The notes: generated from the letters alone by a model not told the origin. Positions 46,684-55,110 are shown, counted from the first letter of the stretch. The stretch: DNA of 64,000 nt from Streptomyces sp. NRRL WC-3742 (GCF_000720635.1 NZ_JOCF01000036.1:59138-123137); one strand, 5' to 3'. Translations and numbers: made by a program.

Positions 46684-47037
46684 TTAGCTGAACGAGTCGC
46701 CGCAGGCGCAGGAGCCGGTGGCGTTCGGGTTGTCGATCGTGAAGCCCTGCTTCTCGATGGTGTCGACGAAGTCGACGGTGGCGCCGCCCAGGTACGGGGC
46801 GCTCATGCGGTCGGTGACGACCTTGACGCCGCCGAAGTCCTTGAGCACGTCGCCGTCGAGCGAGCGCTCGTCGAAGAACAGCTGGTAACGCAGGCCCGAG
46901 CAGCCACCGGGCTGGACGGCAACGCGGAGCGCCAAGTCGTCGCGGCCTTCCTGCTCCAGCAGGGCCTTGACCTTGGCCGCGGCGGCCTCGGTGAGGAGGA
47001 TGCCACTCTCTACGGTGGTCTCGTCCTGGACGGTCAT
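46684..47037 (-). CDS. erpA: HesB/IscA-type iron-sulfur insertion protein
   Basis: An A-type carrier that delivers Fe-S clusters to target enzymes. 117 aa, normal length. The three conserved Cys are Cys46 (GGCSGLRYQ), Cys110 and Cys112 (GSCACGDSF). Within this window NadA, the Rieske protein and Bfd are possible clients. It is monocistronic and divergent from the GNAT gene. Confidence 0.95.
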   Translation of the reverse strand: MTVQDETTVESGILLTEAAAAKVKALLEQEGRDDLALRVAVQPGGCSGLRYQLFFDERSLDGDVLKDFGGVKVVTDRMSAPYLGGATVDFVDTIEKQGFTIDNPNATGSCACGDSFS

Positions 47038-47282
47038 CTGCTTTCTCCCGGTCTTGACGACGGTCTGCCGCCAGTGTCAACCACCGGCCGTCCGGTTTCA
47101 TTTCCCGGACGGCGGATGTTTTCGGCGCCCTGTCGGCGGTGGTCTTCCGTGGGCCGGGTGTGTCACCCGGGTCCCCATACGCTCCCCATGCTCGCACAAC
47201 CCGGGAGGCCCGGTCACCGCCGAGGAGCCCGATCCCGGCGAACGGGCCCCGCGGCGGCGGCCCGGGTACGAGGATGGTGGCC

Positions 47283-48143
47283 ATGATCCTTCGCCAGGTC
47301 AGGGACACCGCCGAGGACGCGGAGACCGTCCAGGAGCTGTCCTTCGCCGCCTTCGCCGAGCCGTCCGCCGACGCGGCCCCGCCCCGGGCGACGCCCCTGC
47401 AGCTGGCCAGGACCAGACACCTGGCGCGCACCGATCCCGGGGGCTGCTGGCTGGCCTCGGTCGACGGGGAGGCGGTCGGGGTGGTGCTGTCGCTGCGCCG
47501 GGAGGGGCTCTGGATGCCCTCGCTGTTCGCGGTGCGGCCCTCCGCGCGGGGCCAGGGCGTCGGGCGGCTGCTGCTGGAGCAGGCGGGCGGGTACGCCCGG
47601 GGCTGCCTGCGCGGGATGGTCTGCGCCTCCTCCTCGGCCGCGGCGGCCCGGCGCTACCGGCTGGCGGGGTTCACCCTGCACCCGGCGATGCGGATGACGG
47701 GGAAGGTGGACCGGGAGGGGCTGGTCGATCCCGGGGACATCCCGGTGCACCGGGGCAACGCCACCCACCGGCACCTGCTGGACTCGGTGGACCGGCGGCT
47801 GCGCGGCTCGGCCCACGGGGAGGACCACGAGCTGATGCTCGGGCACTTCGAGGAGCTGCTGATCGCGGACTCGCTGGCCGGCAGCGGCTACTGCTACCGG
47901 GACGGCGGCACGATCCGGCTGCTGGCGGCCACCTCCAAGCGGATCGCCGCCCGGCTGCTGCGCGAGGCGCTGGCCCGGGTGCCGGACGGGGTGGAGGCGC
48001 GGGTGGAGTACCTGACCGCCGAGCAGGAGTGGGCGCTGGACGTGGGGCTGGAGGTCGGGCTGGCACCGCAGACCAGCGGGTTCGTCGGACTGCGCGGGAT
48101 GCGGCCGCCGACGCCGTACCTGCCGAGCGGGGCGTTCCTGTGA
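47283..48143 (+). CDS. GNAT-family acetyltransferase with C-terminal domain
   Basis: A 286-aa protein. The N-terminal GNAT domain (about 1-140) has the acetyl-CoA motif VRPSARGQGVGRLLLEQAG. About 150-286 is a second, possibly degenerate GNAT-like half (HFEELLIADSLAGSGYCYRD; LTAEQEWALDVGLEVGLAPQ). ATG at 47283 has GAGG ten bases upstream; an ATG at 47274 is also possible. Its TGA overlaps a 48-bp perfect palindrome. Substrate unknown. Confidence 0.8.
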   Translation: MILRQVRDTAEDAETVQELSFAAFAEPSADAAPPRATPLQLARTRHLARTDPGGCWLASVDGEAVGVVLSLRREGLWMPSLFAVRPSARGQGVGRLLLEQAGGYARGCLRGMVCASSSAAAARRYRLAGFTLHPAMRMTGKVDREGLVDPGDIPVHRGNATHRHLLDSVDRRLRGSAHGEDHELMLGHFEELLIADSLAGSGYCYRDGGTIRLLAATSKRIAARLLREALARVPDGVEARVEYLTAEQEWALDVGLEVGLAPQTSGFVGLRGMRPPTPYLPSGAFL

Positions 48144-48190
48144 CTACGCCCGTAGTGCCACTACTGCAGTAGTGGCACTACGGGCGTAGT
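48143..48190. repeat. Perfect 48-bp palindrome between convergent genes
   Basis: The 24-base arm ACTACGCCCGTAGTGCCACT-ACTG is followed at once by its exact reverse complement with no loop; the center is CTGCAG. Each arm also contains ACTACG-CC-CGTAGT and GTAGTG-C-CACTAC sub-palindromes. It starts at the last base of the GNAT stop and lies 12 bp from the decarboxylase stop. It may act as a bidirectional terminator or cruciform, or be a multi-site operator. Confidence 0.9.
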
Positions 48191-48202
48191 ACCGCCTCGG
48201 GA

Positions 48203-49570
48203 TCAGGCCATGGTGTCGAGGATCTCGCGGACCATGTCCATCGTGGTGCCCGGGTGCAGGAAGGCGAAGCGGGCGACGGTCTCGCCGTCCCAGCCGGTGG
48301 GGGTGACGAAGCCGATCTGGTCGGCGAGCAGCTGCTGCGACCAGCGGTAGTAGTCGTCGTTGGTCCAGCCCCGGCGCTTGAAGCAGACGGCCGAGAGCTG
48401 CGGGTCGAACAGCAGCTCCAGGTGCTCGGTGTCACGGATGAGCTGCGCGGTCTCCCGGGCGAGCGTGAGGCCGGCCTCGATGGCGTCGGTGTACGCCTGG
48501 ACGCCGTGGACGGCGAGGGAGAACCACAGCGGCAGGCCCCGGGCGCGGCGGGTGAGGTGGTAGGCGTAGTCGGTGGGGTTCCACTCGTCGCCCTCGGTGT
48601 GCAGGACGTCCAGGTAGGAGGCGTCCTGGGTGTGCACGGCGCGGGCGAGCTGCGGGTTGCGGTAGATCAGCGCGGCGCAGTCGAAGGGCGCGAAGAGCCA
48701 CTTGTGCGGGTCGACGACGAAGGAGTCGGCGTGCTCGATGCCGTTGTAGCGCTCGCGCACGGAGGGGGCGAACAGGCCCGCGCCGCCGTAGGCGCCGTCC
48801 ACGTGGAACCAGAGGTCGTGCTCGCGGGCGACCTCGGCCAGGCCCGCGAGGTCGTCGACGATGCCCTCGTTGGTGGTGCCCGCCGTGCCGACCACGGCGA
48901 TGACCGTCTCCGGGTTGGGGTCGGCGGCCAGGGCCGCGCGCAGGGCCTCGCCGGTGAAGCGGCGGTTCACGGTCGGGACCTTGAACGCCTCGACGCCGAT
49001 GATGTTGAAGGTGTTCTTGACCGAGGAGTGCACCTGGTCGGCGACGGCTATCCGCAGCCGGGCCTCCGGCCCGACGTTGAACTTGCGGCGGGCGGTGTCG
49101 CGGGCGACGACCAGGGCGGAGAGGTTGCCCGCCGAGCCGCCGGAGACGAAGCAGCCGCCGGCCGTCTCGGGCATGCCCGCCCGGTCGGCGATCAGGCGCA
49201 GCACCTGGTTCTCGGCGGCGATGGCGCCGGCGGCCTCCAGCCAGGAGATGCCCTGGAGGGAGGCGCAGGAGACGACCATGTCGAACAGCAGCGCGGCCTT
49301 GGTGGGGGCGCACGGGATGAAGGACAGGTAGCGCGGGCTGTCGGCGGAGATGACGGCGCGGGAGAGCTCGTGGTCGTAGAGCTTGAGCACGTCGGCGGGG
49401 TTGTTGCCGTCCTGGTTGAGCAGGCCGGACAGCTGGGTGCGCAGGTGCTCGCCGTCGCCGGGGTGGTCGAGCGGGACGGGGTCGTACTGCAGCCGCTCCC
49501 GCATGTAGTCGAAGACCAGGTCGACCAGGTCGTTGTCGGGCCGGTGCATGCGGTCGGGTGCTGCGGACAC
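48203..49570 (-). CDS. Group II PLP-dependent amino-acid decarboxylase
   Basis: A 455-aa PLP decarboxylase (GTG at 49570 with AGAGGGA upstream). PLP Lys is in VVDPHKWLFAPFD; HVDGAYGGAG carries the cofactor Asp; GCFVSGGSAGNLSAL and VADQVHSSVKN are family motifs. Similar proteins decarboxylate aromatic amino acids, glutamate, diaminobutyrate or valine; the sequence does not settle which. An Lrp/AsnC regulator gene lies just upstream on the same strand, suggesting amino-acid-responsive control. Confidence 0.9.
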   Translation of the reverse strand: MSAAPDRMHRPDNDLVDLVFDYMRERLQYDPVPLDHPGDGEHLRTQLSGLLNQDGNNPADVLKLYDHELSRAVISADSPRYLSFIPCAPTKAALLFDMVVSCASLQGISWLEAAGAIAAENQVLRLIADRAGMPETAGGCFVSGGSAGNLSALVVARDTARRKFNVGPEARLRIAVADQVHSSVKNTFNIIGVEAFKVPTVNRRFTGEALRAALAADPNPETVIAVVGTAGTTNEGIVDDLAGLAEVAREHDLWFHVDGAYGGAGLFAPSVRERYNGIEHADSFVVDPHKWLFAPFDCAALIYRNPQLARAVHTQDASYLDVLHTEGDEWNPTDYAYHLTRRARGLPLWFSLAVHGVQAYTDAIEAGLTLARETAQLIRDTEHLELLFDPQLSAVCFKRRGWTNDDYYRWSQQLLADQIGFVTPTGWDGETVARFAFLHPGTTMDMVREILDTMA

Positions 49571-49727
49571 GGCGGTCCCTCTCGGCGATGGGGGTGAAGG
49601 GGGCCGTCCGGTTTCGGCGGGACGCTTCACCGCGTGGACCGGACCTGATCAGCGTAGGCAGCGGTGGGGCTTCCCCGCGCGTCGGAACGCGGCTGGTCAG
49701 GCAGCTTTCGGGCGTCTTCGGGGCGCC

Positions 49728-49752
49728 CGGCGCACGAATCCTGCGCAAGGGT
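49728..49752 (-). promoter_or_regulatory. Candidate Lrp-type operator
   Basis: On the minus strand TTGCGCAGGATTCGTGCGC forms an imperfect dyad between the lrp stop and the decarboxylase start. Lrp/AsnC sites are often such 15-bp dyads. Candidate only. Confidence 0.35.
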
Positions 49753-49759
49753 GTTCGAG

Positions 49760-50224
49760 TCAGCCGATGAGCTGGGAGAGGACGACGGAGGAGCGGCTGC
49801 GCTGGACGCCGGGCTCGCGGCGGATGCGCTCGATGACGGCCTCGAGGTGGCGCATGTCGGCGGCGCGCAGGTGGACCAGGGCGTCCGGGTCGCCGGTGAC
49901 CGTCCAGGCGGCGACGACCTCCGGGAACTGGCGCAGGCTGGCGAGGATCTCCTCGGGGGCGGTGCGCTCGCGGCAGTAGACCTCGACGAAGGCTTCGGTC
50001 TGCCAGCCGAGCACGCCCGGGTCGAGCACCACGGTGAAGCCGCGCACCACGCCCCGGGCCCGCAGCCGGTCGATCCGGCGGCGCACGGCGGTGGCGGAGA
50101 GGTTCACCTGCAGGCCGATCTCGGCGTACGAGGCGCGGCCGTCGGCGCCGAGCCGGGCGAGGAGGAGCCGGTCGGTCTCGTCCAGATCGGCCCCGGTCAC
50201 CTCGTGCGCTCGGCTGCTGGTCAT
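49760..50224 (-). CDS. Lrp/AsnC-family transcriptional regulator
   Basis: A full-length feast/famine regulator of 154 aa (ATG at 50224, GGAG upstream). Helix-turn-helix about 12-60 (LDETDRLLLARLGADGRASY; VNLSATAVRRRIDRLRARGV), then the RAM ligand domain (FVEVYCRERTAPEEILASL; AAWTVTGDPDALVHLRAAD). The upstream frame to 50302 is unlike the family. It precedes the PLP decarboxylase gene and is its likely regulator; the ligand is probably an amino acid. Confidence 0.92.
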   Translation of the reverse strand: MTSSRAHEVTGADLDETDRLLLARLGADGRASYAEIGLQVNLSATAVRRRIDRLRARGVVRGFTVVLDPGVLGWQTEAFVEVYCRERTAPEEILASLRQFPEVVAAWTVTGDPDALVHLRAADMRHLEAVIERIRREPGVQRSRSSVVLSQLIG

Positions 50225-50477
50225 CGGTGCGGGCTCCACGGGGCGTACGAGCGCCGGCGGGGCGCCATTGCCCTGCCGACACATGCTGAAACGGTTCGCC
50301 ACCCATTCTGGCCGATGCCAGGTGCGACTTCACCGCCGGCAGATGACGGGAAGGGAGCGTCCTTCGAAATATCGATCCAGCCGCAGCGAAACCCCCGGGA
50401 TTCCGGGCCCCGGGCCGTGCGGGCACGCCATTGCGTCGAGCGGTTCTCGTCACATCGACGGGATGGCCATCGTCACT

Positions 50478-50510
50478 CTGACGCTAACCGGTTAGAATAG
50501 ATAGCGTCAG
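50478..50510 (+). promoter_or_regulatory. Nested palindromes over the nadA promoter
   Basis: CTGACGCTA (50478-50486) and TAGCGTCAG (50502-50510) form a perfect 9-bp inverted repeat with a 15-base spacer. Inside is the palindrome TAACCGGTTA (50485-50494) and a -10-like TAGAAT (50493-50498). This is where an NAD-responsive repressor could act. The rest of the 337-bp gap (50225-50561) shows nothing else. Confidence 0.6.
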
Positions 50511-50561
50511 TTAGACGAGAAGGCCCACCGCTCCATCGGCCGCACAGAAGGGCACCCGCCC

Positions 50562-51746
50562 GTGACCACCACCATCACCGAGACCCACGGCGTCGACCCC
50601 ACTCCGACGCCGCTCGCTCTGCTGCTGCTCGGCCGTGAGGCCGACCCGAACAGCGAGCGCGGCGTCGACTGCCCCGGTGACCTCCCCCCGGCCTCGGACC
50701 CGAACCTCGTCGAGCGCGCCCGGGCCGCGAAGGCCGCCCTCGGCGACCGCGTCTTCATCCTCGGCCACCACTACCAGCGCGACGAGGTCATCGAGTTCGC
50801 CGACGTCACCGGCGACTCCTTCAAGCTCGCCCGCGACGCCGCGGCCCGCCCCGAGGCCGAGTACATCGTCTTCTGCGGCGTGCACTTCATGGCCGAGTCG
50901 GCGGACATCCTCACCGGCGAGAAGCAGCAGGTCGTCCTGCCCGACCTCGCCGCGGGCTGCTCCATGGCCGACATGGCCACCGCCGAGCAGGTCGCCGAGT
51001 GCTGGGACGTGCTGACCGACGCCGGCATAGCCGACGTGACCGTCCCCGTCTCGTACATGAACTCCTCCGCCGACATCAAGGCTTTCACCGGCCGGCACGG
51101 CGGCACCATCTGCACCTCCTCCAACGCCCAGCGCGCCCTGGAGTGGGCGTTCGAGCAGGGACAGAAGGTGCTCTTCCTGCCCGACCAGCACCTCGGCCGC
51201 AACACCGCCGTGCGCGACCTGGGCCTCTCCCTGGACGACTGCGTCCTCTACAACCCGCACAAGCCGAACGGCGGGCTCACCGTCGAGCAGCTGCGCGACG
51301 CCAAGATGATCCTCTGGCGCGGCCACTGCTCGGTGCACGGCCGCTTCAGCCTGGACTCGGTGGCCGACGTGCGCGAGCGCATCCCCGGCGTCACCGTCCT
51401 GGTGCACCCCGAGTGCAAGCACGAGGTCGTCGCGGCCGCCGACATGGTCGGCTCGACGGAGTACATCATCAAGGCGCTGGACGCCGCCGAGCCTGGCTCC
51501 AAGTGGGCCATCGGCACCGAGCTGAACCTGGTCCGCCGCCTGGCCAAGGCGCACCCGGACAAGGAGATCGTCTTCCTCGACCGCACGGTCTGCTTCTGCT
51601 CGACCATGAACCGCATCGACCTGCCGCACCTGGTCTGGGCGCTGGAGTCCCTGGTCGAGGGCCGGGTGCCGAACGTGATCACCGTCGACCCGGAGACCGA
51701 GAAGTACGCCAAGGCGGCGCTGGACCGGATGCTCGCCCTGCCGTAG
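50562..51746 (+). CDS. nadA: Quinolinate synthase
   Basis: A [4Fe-4S] enzyme that condenses iminoaspartate with dihydroxyacetone phosphate to quinolinate for NAD synthesis. 394 aa, GTG start. Motifs: FILGHHYQRDEVIEFAD for substrate binding, Cys in FCGVHFMAESADIL, ICTSSNA, HPECKHEV and TVCFCSTMNRI. nadB and nadC are not adjacent in this window. It is likely controlled by the nested palindrome upstream and closed by a terminator downstream. Confidence 0.96.
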   Translation: MTTTITETHGVDPTPTPLALLLLGREADPNSERGVDCPGDLPPASDPNLVERARAAKAALGDRVFILGHHYQRDEVIEFADVTGDSFKLARDAAARPEAEYIVFCGVHFMAESADILTGEKQQVVLPDLAAGCSMADMATAEQVAECWDVLTDAGIADVTVPVSYMNSSADIKAFTGRHGGTICTSSNAQRALEWAFEQGQKVLFLPDQHLGRNTAVRDLGLSLDDCVLYNPHKPNGGLTVEQLRDAKMILWRGHCSVHGRFSLDSVADVRERIPGVTVLVHPECKHEVVAAADMVGSTEYIIKALDAAEPGSKWAIGTELNLVRRLAKAHPDKEIVFLDRTVCFCSTMNRIDLPHLVWALESLVEGRVPNVITVDPETEKYAKAALDRMLALP

Positions 51747-51790
51747 CCGTCCGGAGCCCCCGGGCTCCCGGCCGGCGGGCAACAGCCGAA

Positions 51791-51823
51791 GGGCGGGCCC
51801 CTCCGATCGGAGGGGGCCCGCCC
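51791..51823 (+). terminator. Terminator of nadA
   Basis: GGGCGGGCCCCTCCGAT pairs with ATCGGAGGGGGCCCGCCC (one bulged G), followed by TTTCGTCT. Strong stem with a short T-run. Confidence 0.88.
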
Positions 51824-51851
51824 TTTCGTCTGGCAGCGTCCGCAGGAGGTG

Positions 51852-52145
51852 CTAGTCCGGGAAGCCCGGGATCACGCCCTCGCCGTCGGCCATCAGCAGC
51901 TCGCGGACCTCTTCGATGGTCGCGTCCGCGCTCGGCAGGATCAGCTCGGACGGCTCCAGCGAATCCAGCGGCACCGGGGTGCCGTACTGCTTCACCGCGT
52001 CGAGCAGCTTGCCGTAAGCCTGGCGGAACAGCGCCTCGTCACCCGACTCGACAGCGGTGACGAGGTCGGAGTCGAGCTGGTTGAGCAGGTTCAGGTGGTC
52101 CTCCCCCACCACGAACTGCCCTTCACCCATGACCCTCATGATCAT
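51852..52145 (-). CDS. pspAA: PspA-associated protein PspAA
   Basis: A small partner of PspA in envelope stress response. 97 aa from the ATG at 52145 (MIMRVMGEGQFVV), with GGGAG nine bases upstream; an ATG at 52154 lies directly on that site and is rejected. Conserved features: MGEGQ start, HLNLLNQLDSDLVTAVESGD, and DSLEPSELILPSADATIEEV. It follows pspA by 32 bp on the same strand. Confidence 0.9.
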   Translation of the reverse strand: MIMRVMGEGQFVVGEDHLNLLNQLDSDLVTAVESGDEALFRQAYGKLLDAVKQYGTPVPLDSLEPSELILPSADATIEEVRELLMADGEGVIPGFPD

Positions 52146-52177
52146 GCCGTGCATCTCCCTGGTCCGTGGGGTCGGGC

Positions 52178-52990
52178 TCAGCCCTTGTTGTAGTTGATGC
52201 GCGGGGTGTCCTGCGGGTGCGCGTCCTGCGGCGCCTGCTGCGGCTTGCCCTGCTCGATGGCGGCCGGCCCGGAGGGGGACCCGCCGGACAGCTCGGCCTT
52301 CATCCGGGCCAGCTCCAGCTCGACGTCGGACCCGCCGGCGACGCGCTCCAGCTCGGCCTCGATGTCGTCCTTGCGGCCGAGACCGCTCGCGTCGTCGAGC
52401 GCGCCGGAGGCCAGCAGCTCGTCGATCGCGCCCGCCCGGGCCTGCATCTGGGCGGTCTTGTCCTCGGCCCGCTGGATCGCCAGGCCCACGTCGCCCATCT
52501 CCTCGGAGATGCCGGAGAAGGACTCCGCGATGCGGGTCTGCGCCTGGGCGGCGGTGTAGGTCGCCTTGATGGTCTCCTTCTTGGTGCGGAAGGCGTCCAC
52601 CTTGGCCTGCAGCCGCTGGGAGGCCAGCGTGAGCTTCTCCTCCTCGGCCTGCAACTGCTGGTACTGCGTCTCCAGGTCGTTGATCTGGGACTGCATGTTG
52701 GCCTTGCGGGTCAGCGCCTCACGGGCCAGGTCCTCCCGGCCGAGGGAGAGCGCCTTGCGGCCCTGGTCCTCGTACTTCGCCGACTGCTGCTGGAGCTGGG
52801 TCAGCTGCAACTCCAGGCGCTTGCGCGACGTCGCGACGTCCGCGACACCACGCCGTACCTTCTGCAGCAGCTCGAGCTGCTTCTGGTAGGAGTAGTCGAG
52901 CGTCTCACGCGGGTCTTCCGCCCGGTCCAAGGCTTTGTTCGCCTTGGAGCGGAAGATCAGCCCCATACGCTTCATGATTCCGTCGCTCAT
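52178..52990 (-). CDS. pspA: Phage shock protein A (PspA/IM30)
   Basis: A membrane-remodelling ESCRT-III-like stress protein, 270 aa. N-terminal amphipathic helix (MKRMGLIFRSKANKALDRAE), then long coiled-coil helices from about 25 to 185, with GRKALSLGREDLAREAL and FRTKKETIKATYTAAQAQTR as family blocks. The C-terminal 50 residues are Gly/Pro/Gln-rich and disordered. In Streptomyces PspA supports survival under membrane stress. It is first in an operon with pspAA. The start is at 52990 or Met6. Confidence 0.95.
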   Translation of the reverse strand: MSDGIMKRMGLIFRSKANKALDRAEDPRETLDYSYQKQLELLQKVRRGVADVATSRKRLELQLTQLQQQSAKYEDQGRKALSLGREDLAREALTRKANMQSQINDLETQYQQLQAEEEKLTLASQRLQAKVDAFRTKKETIKATYTAAQAQTRIAESFSGISEEMGDVGLAIQRAEDKTAQMQARAGAIDELLASGALDDASGLGRKDDIEAELERVAGGSDVELELARMKAELSGGSPSGPAAIEQGKPQQAPQDAHPQDTPRINYNKG

Positions 52991-53291
52991 GGGCCTCGGG
53001 TGCCCCCTTCTCCGGCCTGCGGTCTCAAATCTCGTTACCAGACACGACGAGTGTATGTGCAGCGAGCCGTCCGCCGCAGTGCACCTGCCTGCAACAAGAC
53101 TGCTACAGCGACCAGCGGCATTGCCTCATCCCCCGGGTGGATCTGCCGCTCGTCCCTCCCATCCTCCATCCGACTGATCCCCTACGGGAAGGACCCCGGA
53201 AACCCCCACACGGCGGGTGACCGGCCGATCGATATGCGTTTGGGTCCGATCGGACCGGTGGAAGCACCGCCGCACCCCGTACGCTGGTGGT

Positions 53292-53891
53292 GTGTTCCGA
53301 CGCCGTTCAGATGATGCCGCCGCCTCCTCCTCCGTACTGGAGAAGCAGGACGAGACGCCCCAGGCCCGCCACCCCGAGGCCAAGAAGGGCCGCCCCACCC
53401 CCAAGCGCAGCGAGGCCGAGGCCACGCGGCGCACCCGGGTGACGGTCCCCAAGGACCGCAAGGAGGCCAGCCGCCAGGCGCGTGACCGGATGCGCACCGA
53501 GCGCGAGAAGGAGCGCCAGGCGCTGCTCAACGGCGACGAGCGCCACCTGCCCGTCCGCGACAAGGGCCCGGTGCGCAAGTTCGCCCGCGACTTCGTGGAC
53601 GCCCGCTGGTCGCTCGCCGAGTTCTTCCTCCCGGCCGCCGTGGTCATCCTGGTGCTGAGCATCGTCAAGGTCGGCGCGATCCAGCAGCTCTCCACGCTGC
53701 TGTTCCTGCTGTTCTTCGTCTTCGTGATCCTGGACTTCTTCCGGCTCGGCTTCGGCCTGCGCAAGCAGCTGGCCGCCCGCTTCCCCGGTGAGAACACCCG
53801 CGGCGCCGTCGCCTACGGCATCATGCGCACCCTGCAGATGCGCCGGCTGCGCCTGCCCAAGCCGCAGGTGCGGCGCGGGGAGAAGCCCTGA
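53292..53891 (+). CDS. DUF3043 membrane protein
   Basis: A 199-aa protein with GTG start at 53292. A highly charged cytoplasmic region (1-100, Lys/Arg/Glu-rich, RRTRVTVPKDRKEASRQARD) is followed by two membrane helices (about 110-130 and 135-155) and a basic tail. It fits the actinobacterial DUF3043 family as I know it. Function unknown. The methyltransferase gene begins 12 bp after its stop, so the two are probably co-transcribed. Divergent from pspA. Confidence 0.82.
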   Translation: MFRRRSDDAAASSSVLEKQDETPQARHPEAKKGRPTPKRSEAEATRRTRVTVPKDRKEASRQARDRMRTEREKERQALLNGDERHLPVRDKGPVRKFARDFVDARWSLAEFFLPAAVVILVLSIVKVGAIQQLSTLLFLLFFVFVILDFFRLGFGLRKQLAARFPGENTRGAVAYGIMRTLQMRRLRLPKPQVRRGEKP

Positions 53892-53902
53892 CCGCCGAAC
53901 CG

Positions 53903-54832
53903 GTGGACTCCGGCTGGGCCCCGCCTTCCTGGGAGGGGCCCGGCCTCTACGCACTTCCTGGACAGGGGGGCGCACTTCCCGGCCAGGGGGGCGCACTTCC
54001 CGGACAGGGCGGTGGCGGCCACGACCGGCTCGCCCAGGAGCGGCGGCTGCCCTCCCGCAGCGGCTCCTTCGCCGGAGGCACCGGCGCCTGGCTGGAGCGG
54101 CTCGGGGGCCTGCGCAACTTCGTCCGGCAGGAGCTCGTCACCCGTCAGCTCGCCGAGCAGCTGAACGGCCGGCACGCGCAGCGCGTCCTGGACATCGGCT
54201 GCGGCCAGGGCACCCAGGCCCTGCGGCTGGCCCGGGCCGGGCACTACGTCACCGGCATCGACTCCGACCCCGTCGCGCTCGGCGTCGCCCAGGGGGCGCT
54301 CGCCGAGGAGCCGCCGGAGGTCCGCGGCCGGCTCCAGCTGCTCAGCGGGGACGGCCACCAGTGCGGGCGCTGGTTCGGCCCGCGCAGCTTCGACGTGGTG
54401 CTCTGCCACGGCGTCCTGATGTACCTGCCCGACCCGGACCCGATGATCGCCTCGCTGGCCCGGCTGCTGGCGCCCGGCGGACTGCTCTCGCTCCTGGTGC
54501 GCAACCGCGACGCGCTGGCGCTGCGGCCCGCCGCCGCCGGGGACTGGCGGGCCGCCCTGCACGCCTTCGAGAGCGACCGGTACTACAACCGGCTCGGGCT
54601 GGCGGCCCGCGCCGACCGGCTCTCCGACCTCACCGTCACCCTGTCCGAGGTGTCCGTGCCGCTGCGGCACTGGTACGGCGTGCGCGTCTTCACCGACAAC
54701 GCCCCCGACGACGCCGCGCCGCCGGTGGACGGGCGGCAGCTGGCCCAGCTCCTCGAGGCCGAGGACCGGGCCGCCCGCACCGACCCGTACCGGCGGGTCG
54801 CGGCGCTGCTGCACGTCATCGGGGCCAAGTAG
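53903..54832 (+). CDS. Class I SAM-dependent methyltransferase
   Basis: A 309-aa methyltransferase. Motif I is VLDIGCGQGTQALRLARAG with SAM-binding Gly residues, motif II GIDSDPVAL, motif IV FDVVLCHGVLMYL. The layout recalls the SmtA/CmoM group, some of which modify tRNA, but the substrate is not evident. The N-terminus is odd: three heptapeptide repeats (ALPGQGG) at about 17-37 from a 21-bp tandem DNA repeat. GTG start, 12 bp after the DUF3043 gene. Confidence 0.85.
   Translation: MDSGWAPPSWEGPGLYALPGQGGALPGQGGALPGQGGGGHDRLAQERRLPSRSGSFAGGTGAWLERLGGLRNFVRQELVTRQLAEQLNGRHAQRVLDIGCGQGTQALRLARAGHYVTGIDSDPVALGVAQGALAEEPPEVRGRLQLLSGDGHQCGRWFGPRSFDVVLCHGVLMYLPDPDPMIASLARLLAPGGLLSLLVRNRDALALRPAAAGDWRAALHAFESDRYYNRLGLAARADRLSDLTVTLSEVSVPLRHWYGVRVFTDNAPDDAAPPVDGRQLAQLLEAEDRAARTDPYRRVAALLHVIGAK
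53951..54013 (+). repeat. 21-bp tandem repeat inside the methyltransferase gene
   Basis: Three 21-bp units of GCACTTCCCGGACAGGGGGGC type at 53951, 53972 and 53993, with few substitutions. They encode ALPGQGG three times in the N-terminal tail. Frame-neutral length, so copy number could vary without breaking the gene. Confidence 0.88.
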
Positions 54833-54840
54833 CCGCTGCC

Positions 54841-54900
54841 CGCCCGCTCGCCTCCGAGCCGAAGGGGCGAAGGGGCGAAGGGGCGAAGGAACGAAGGGGG
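54841..54900. repeat. Truncated repeat copy C plus 8-bp tandem array
   Basis: 54841-54860 reads CGCCCGCTCGCCTCCGAGCC, matching one end of dispersed repeat copy A (plus strand 3779-3798). It then runs into five units of GAAGGGGC (54861-54900, the last two degenerate). Start of the array also resembles the other end of the repeat (GAGCCGAAGGG), as if the middle were lost. Confidence 0.6.
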
Positions 54901-54909
54901 CGAGACGGC

Positions 54910-55110
54910 TCAGCTCTCGTGCAGGCTCATCGAGTAGATGACCCTGTCGTCCTCGAGCAGCACCGCGTTGTCCACGCCGTCCTCGGCGAGCTGCTTCCAG
55001 GTCTCGCCGATCCACGTCTCGGCGTCGCCCTGGCCCGCGAACTCCTCCTGGCCGCCGGCCGGCGTCACCACACTGCCGTCCGTCTTCTCGTACCGCCACG
55101 TCCAGACCAT
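54910..55110 (-). CDS. Small hypothetical protein
   Basis: A 66-aa acidic protein starting MVWTWRYEKTDGSVV, with GGAGGAG seven bases before the ATG at 55110. Aromatic-rich N-terminus and FAGQGDAETWIGETWKQLAE in the middle. No signal or membrane segment. The strong ribosome site supports a real gene. Family not recognised. Confidence 0.75.
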   Translation of the reverse strand: MVWTWRYEKTDGSVVTPAGGQEEFAGQGDAETWIGETWKQLAEDGVDNAVLLEDDRVIYSMSLHES

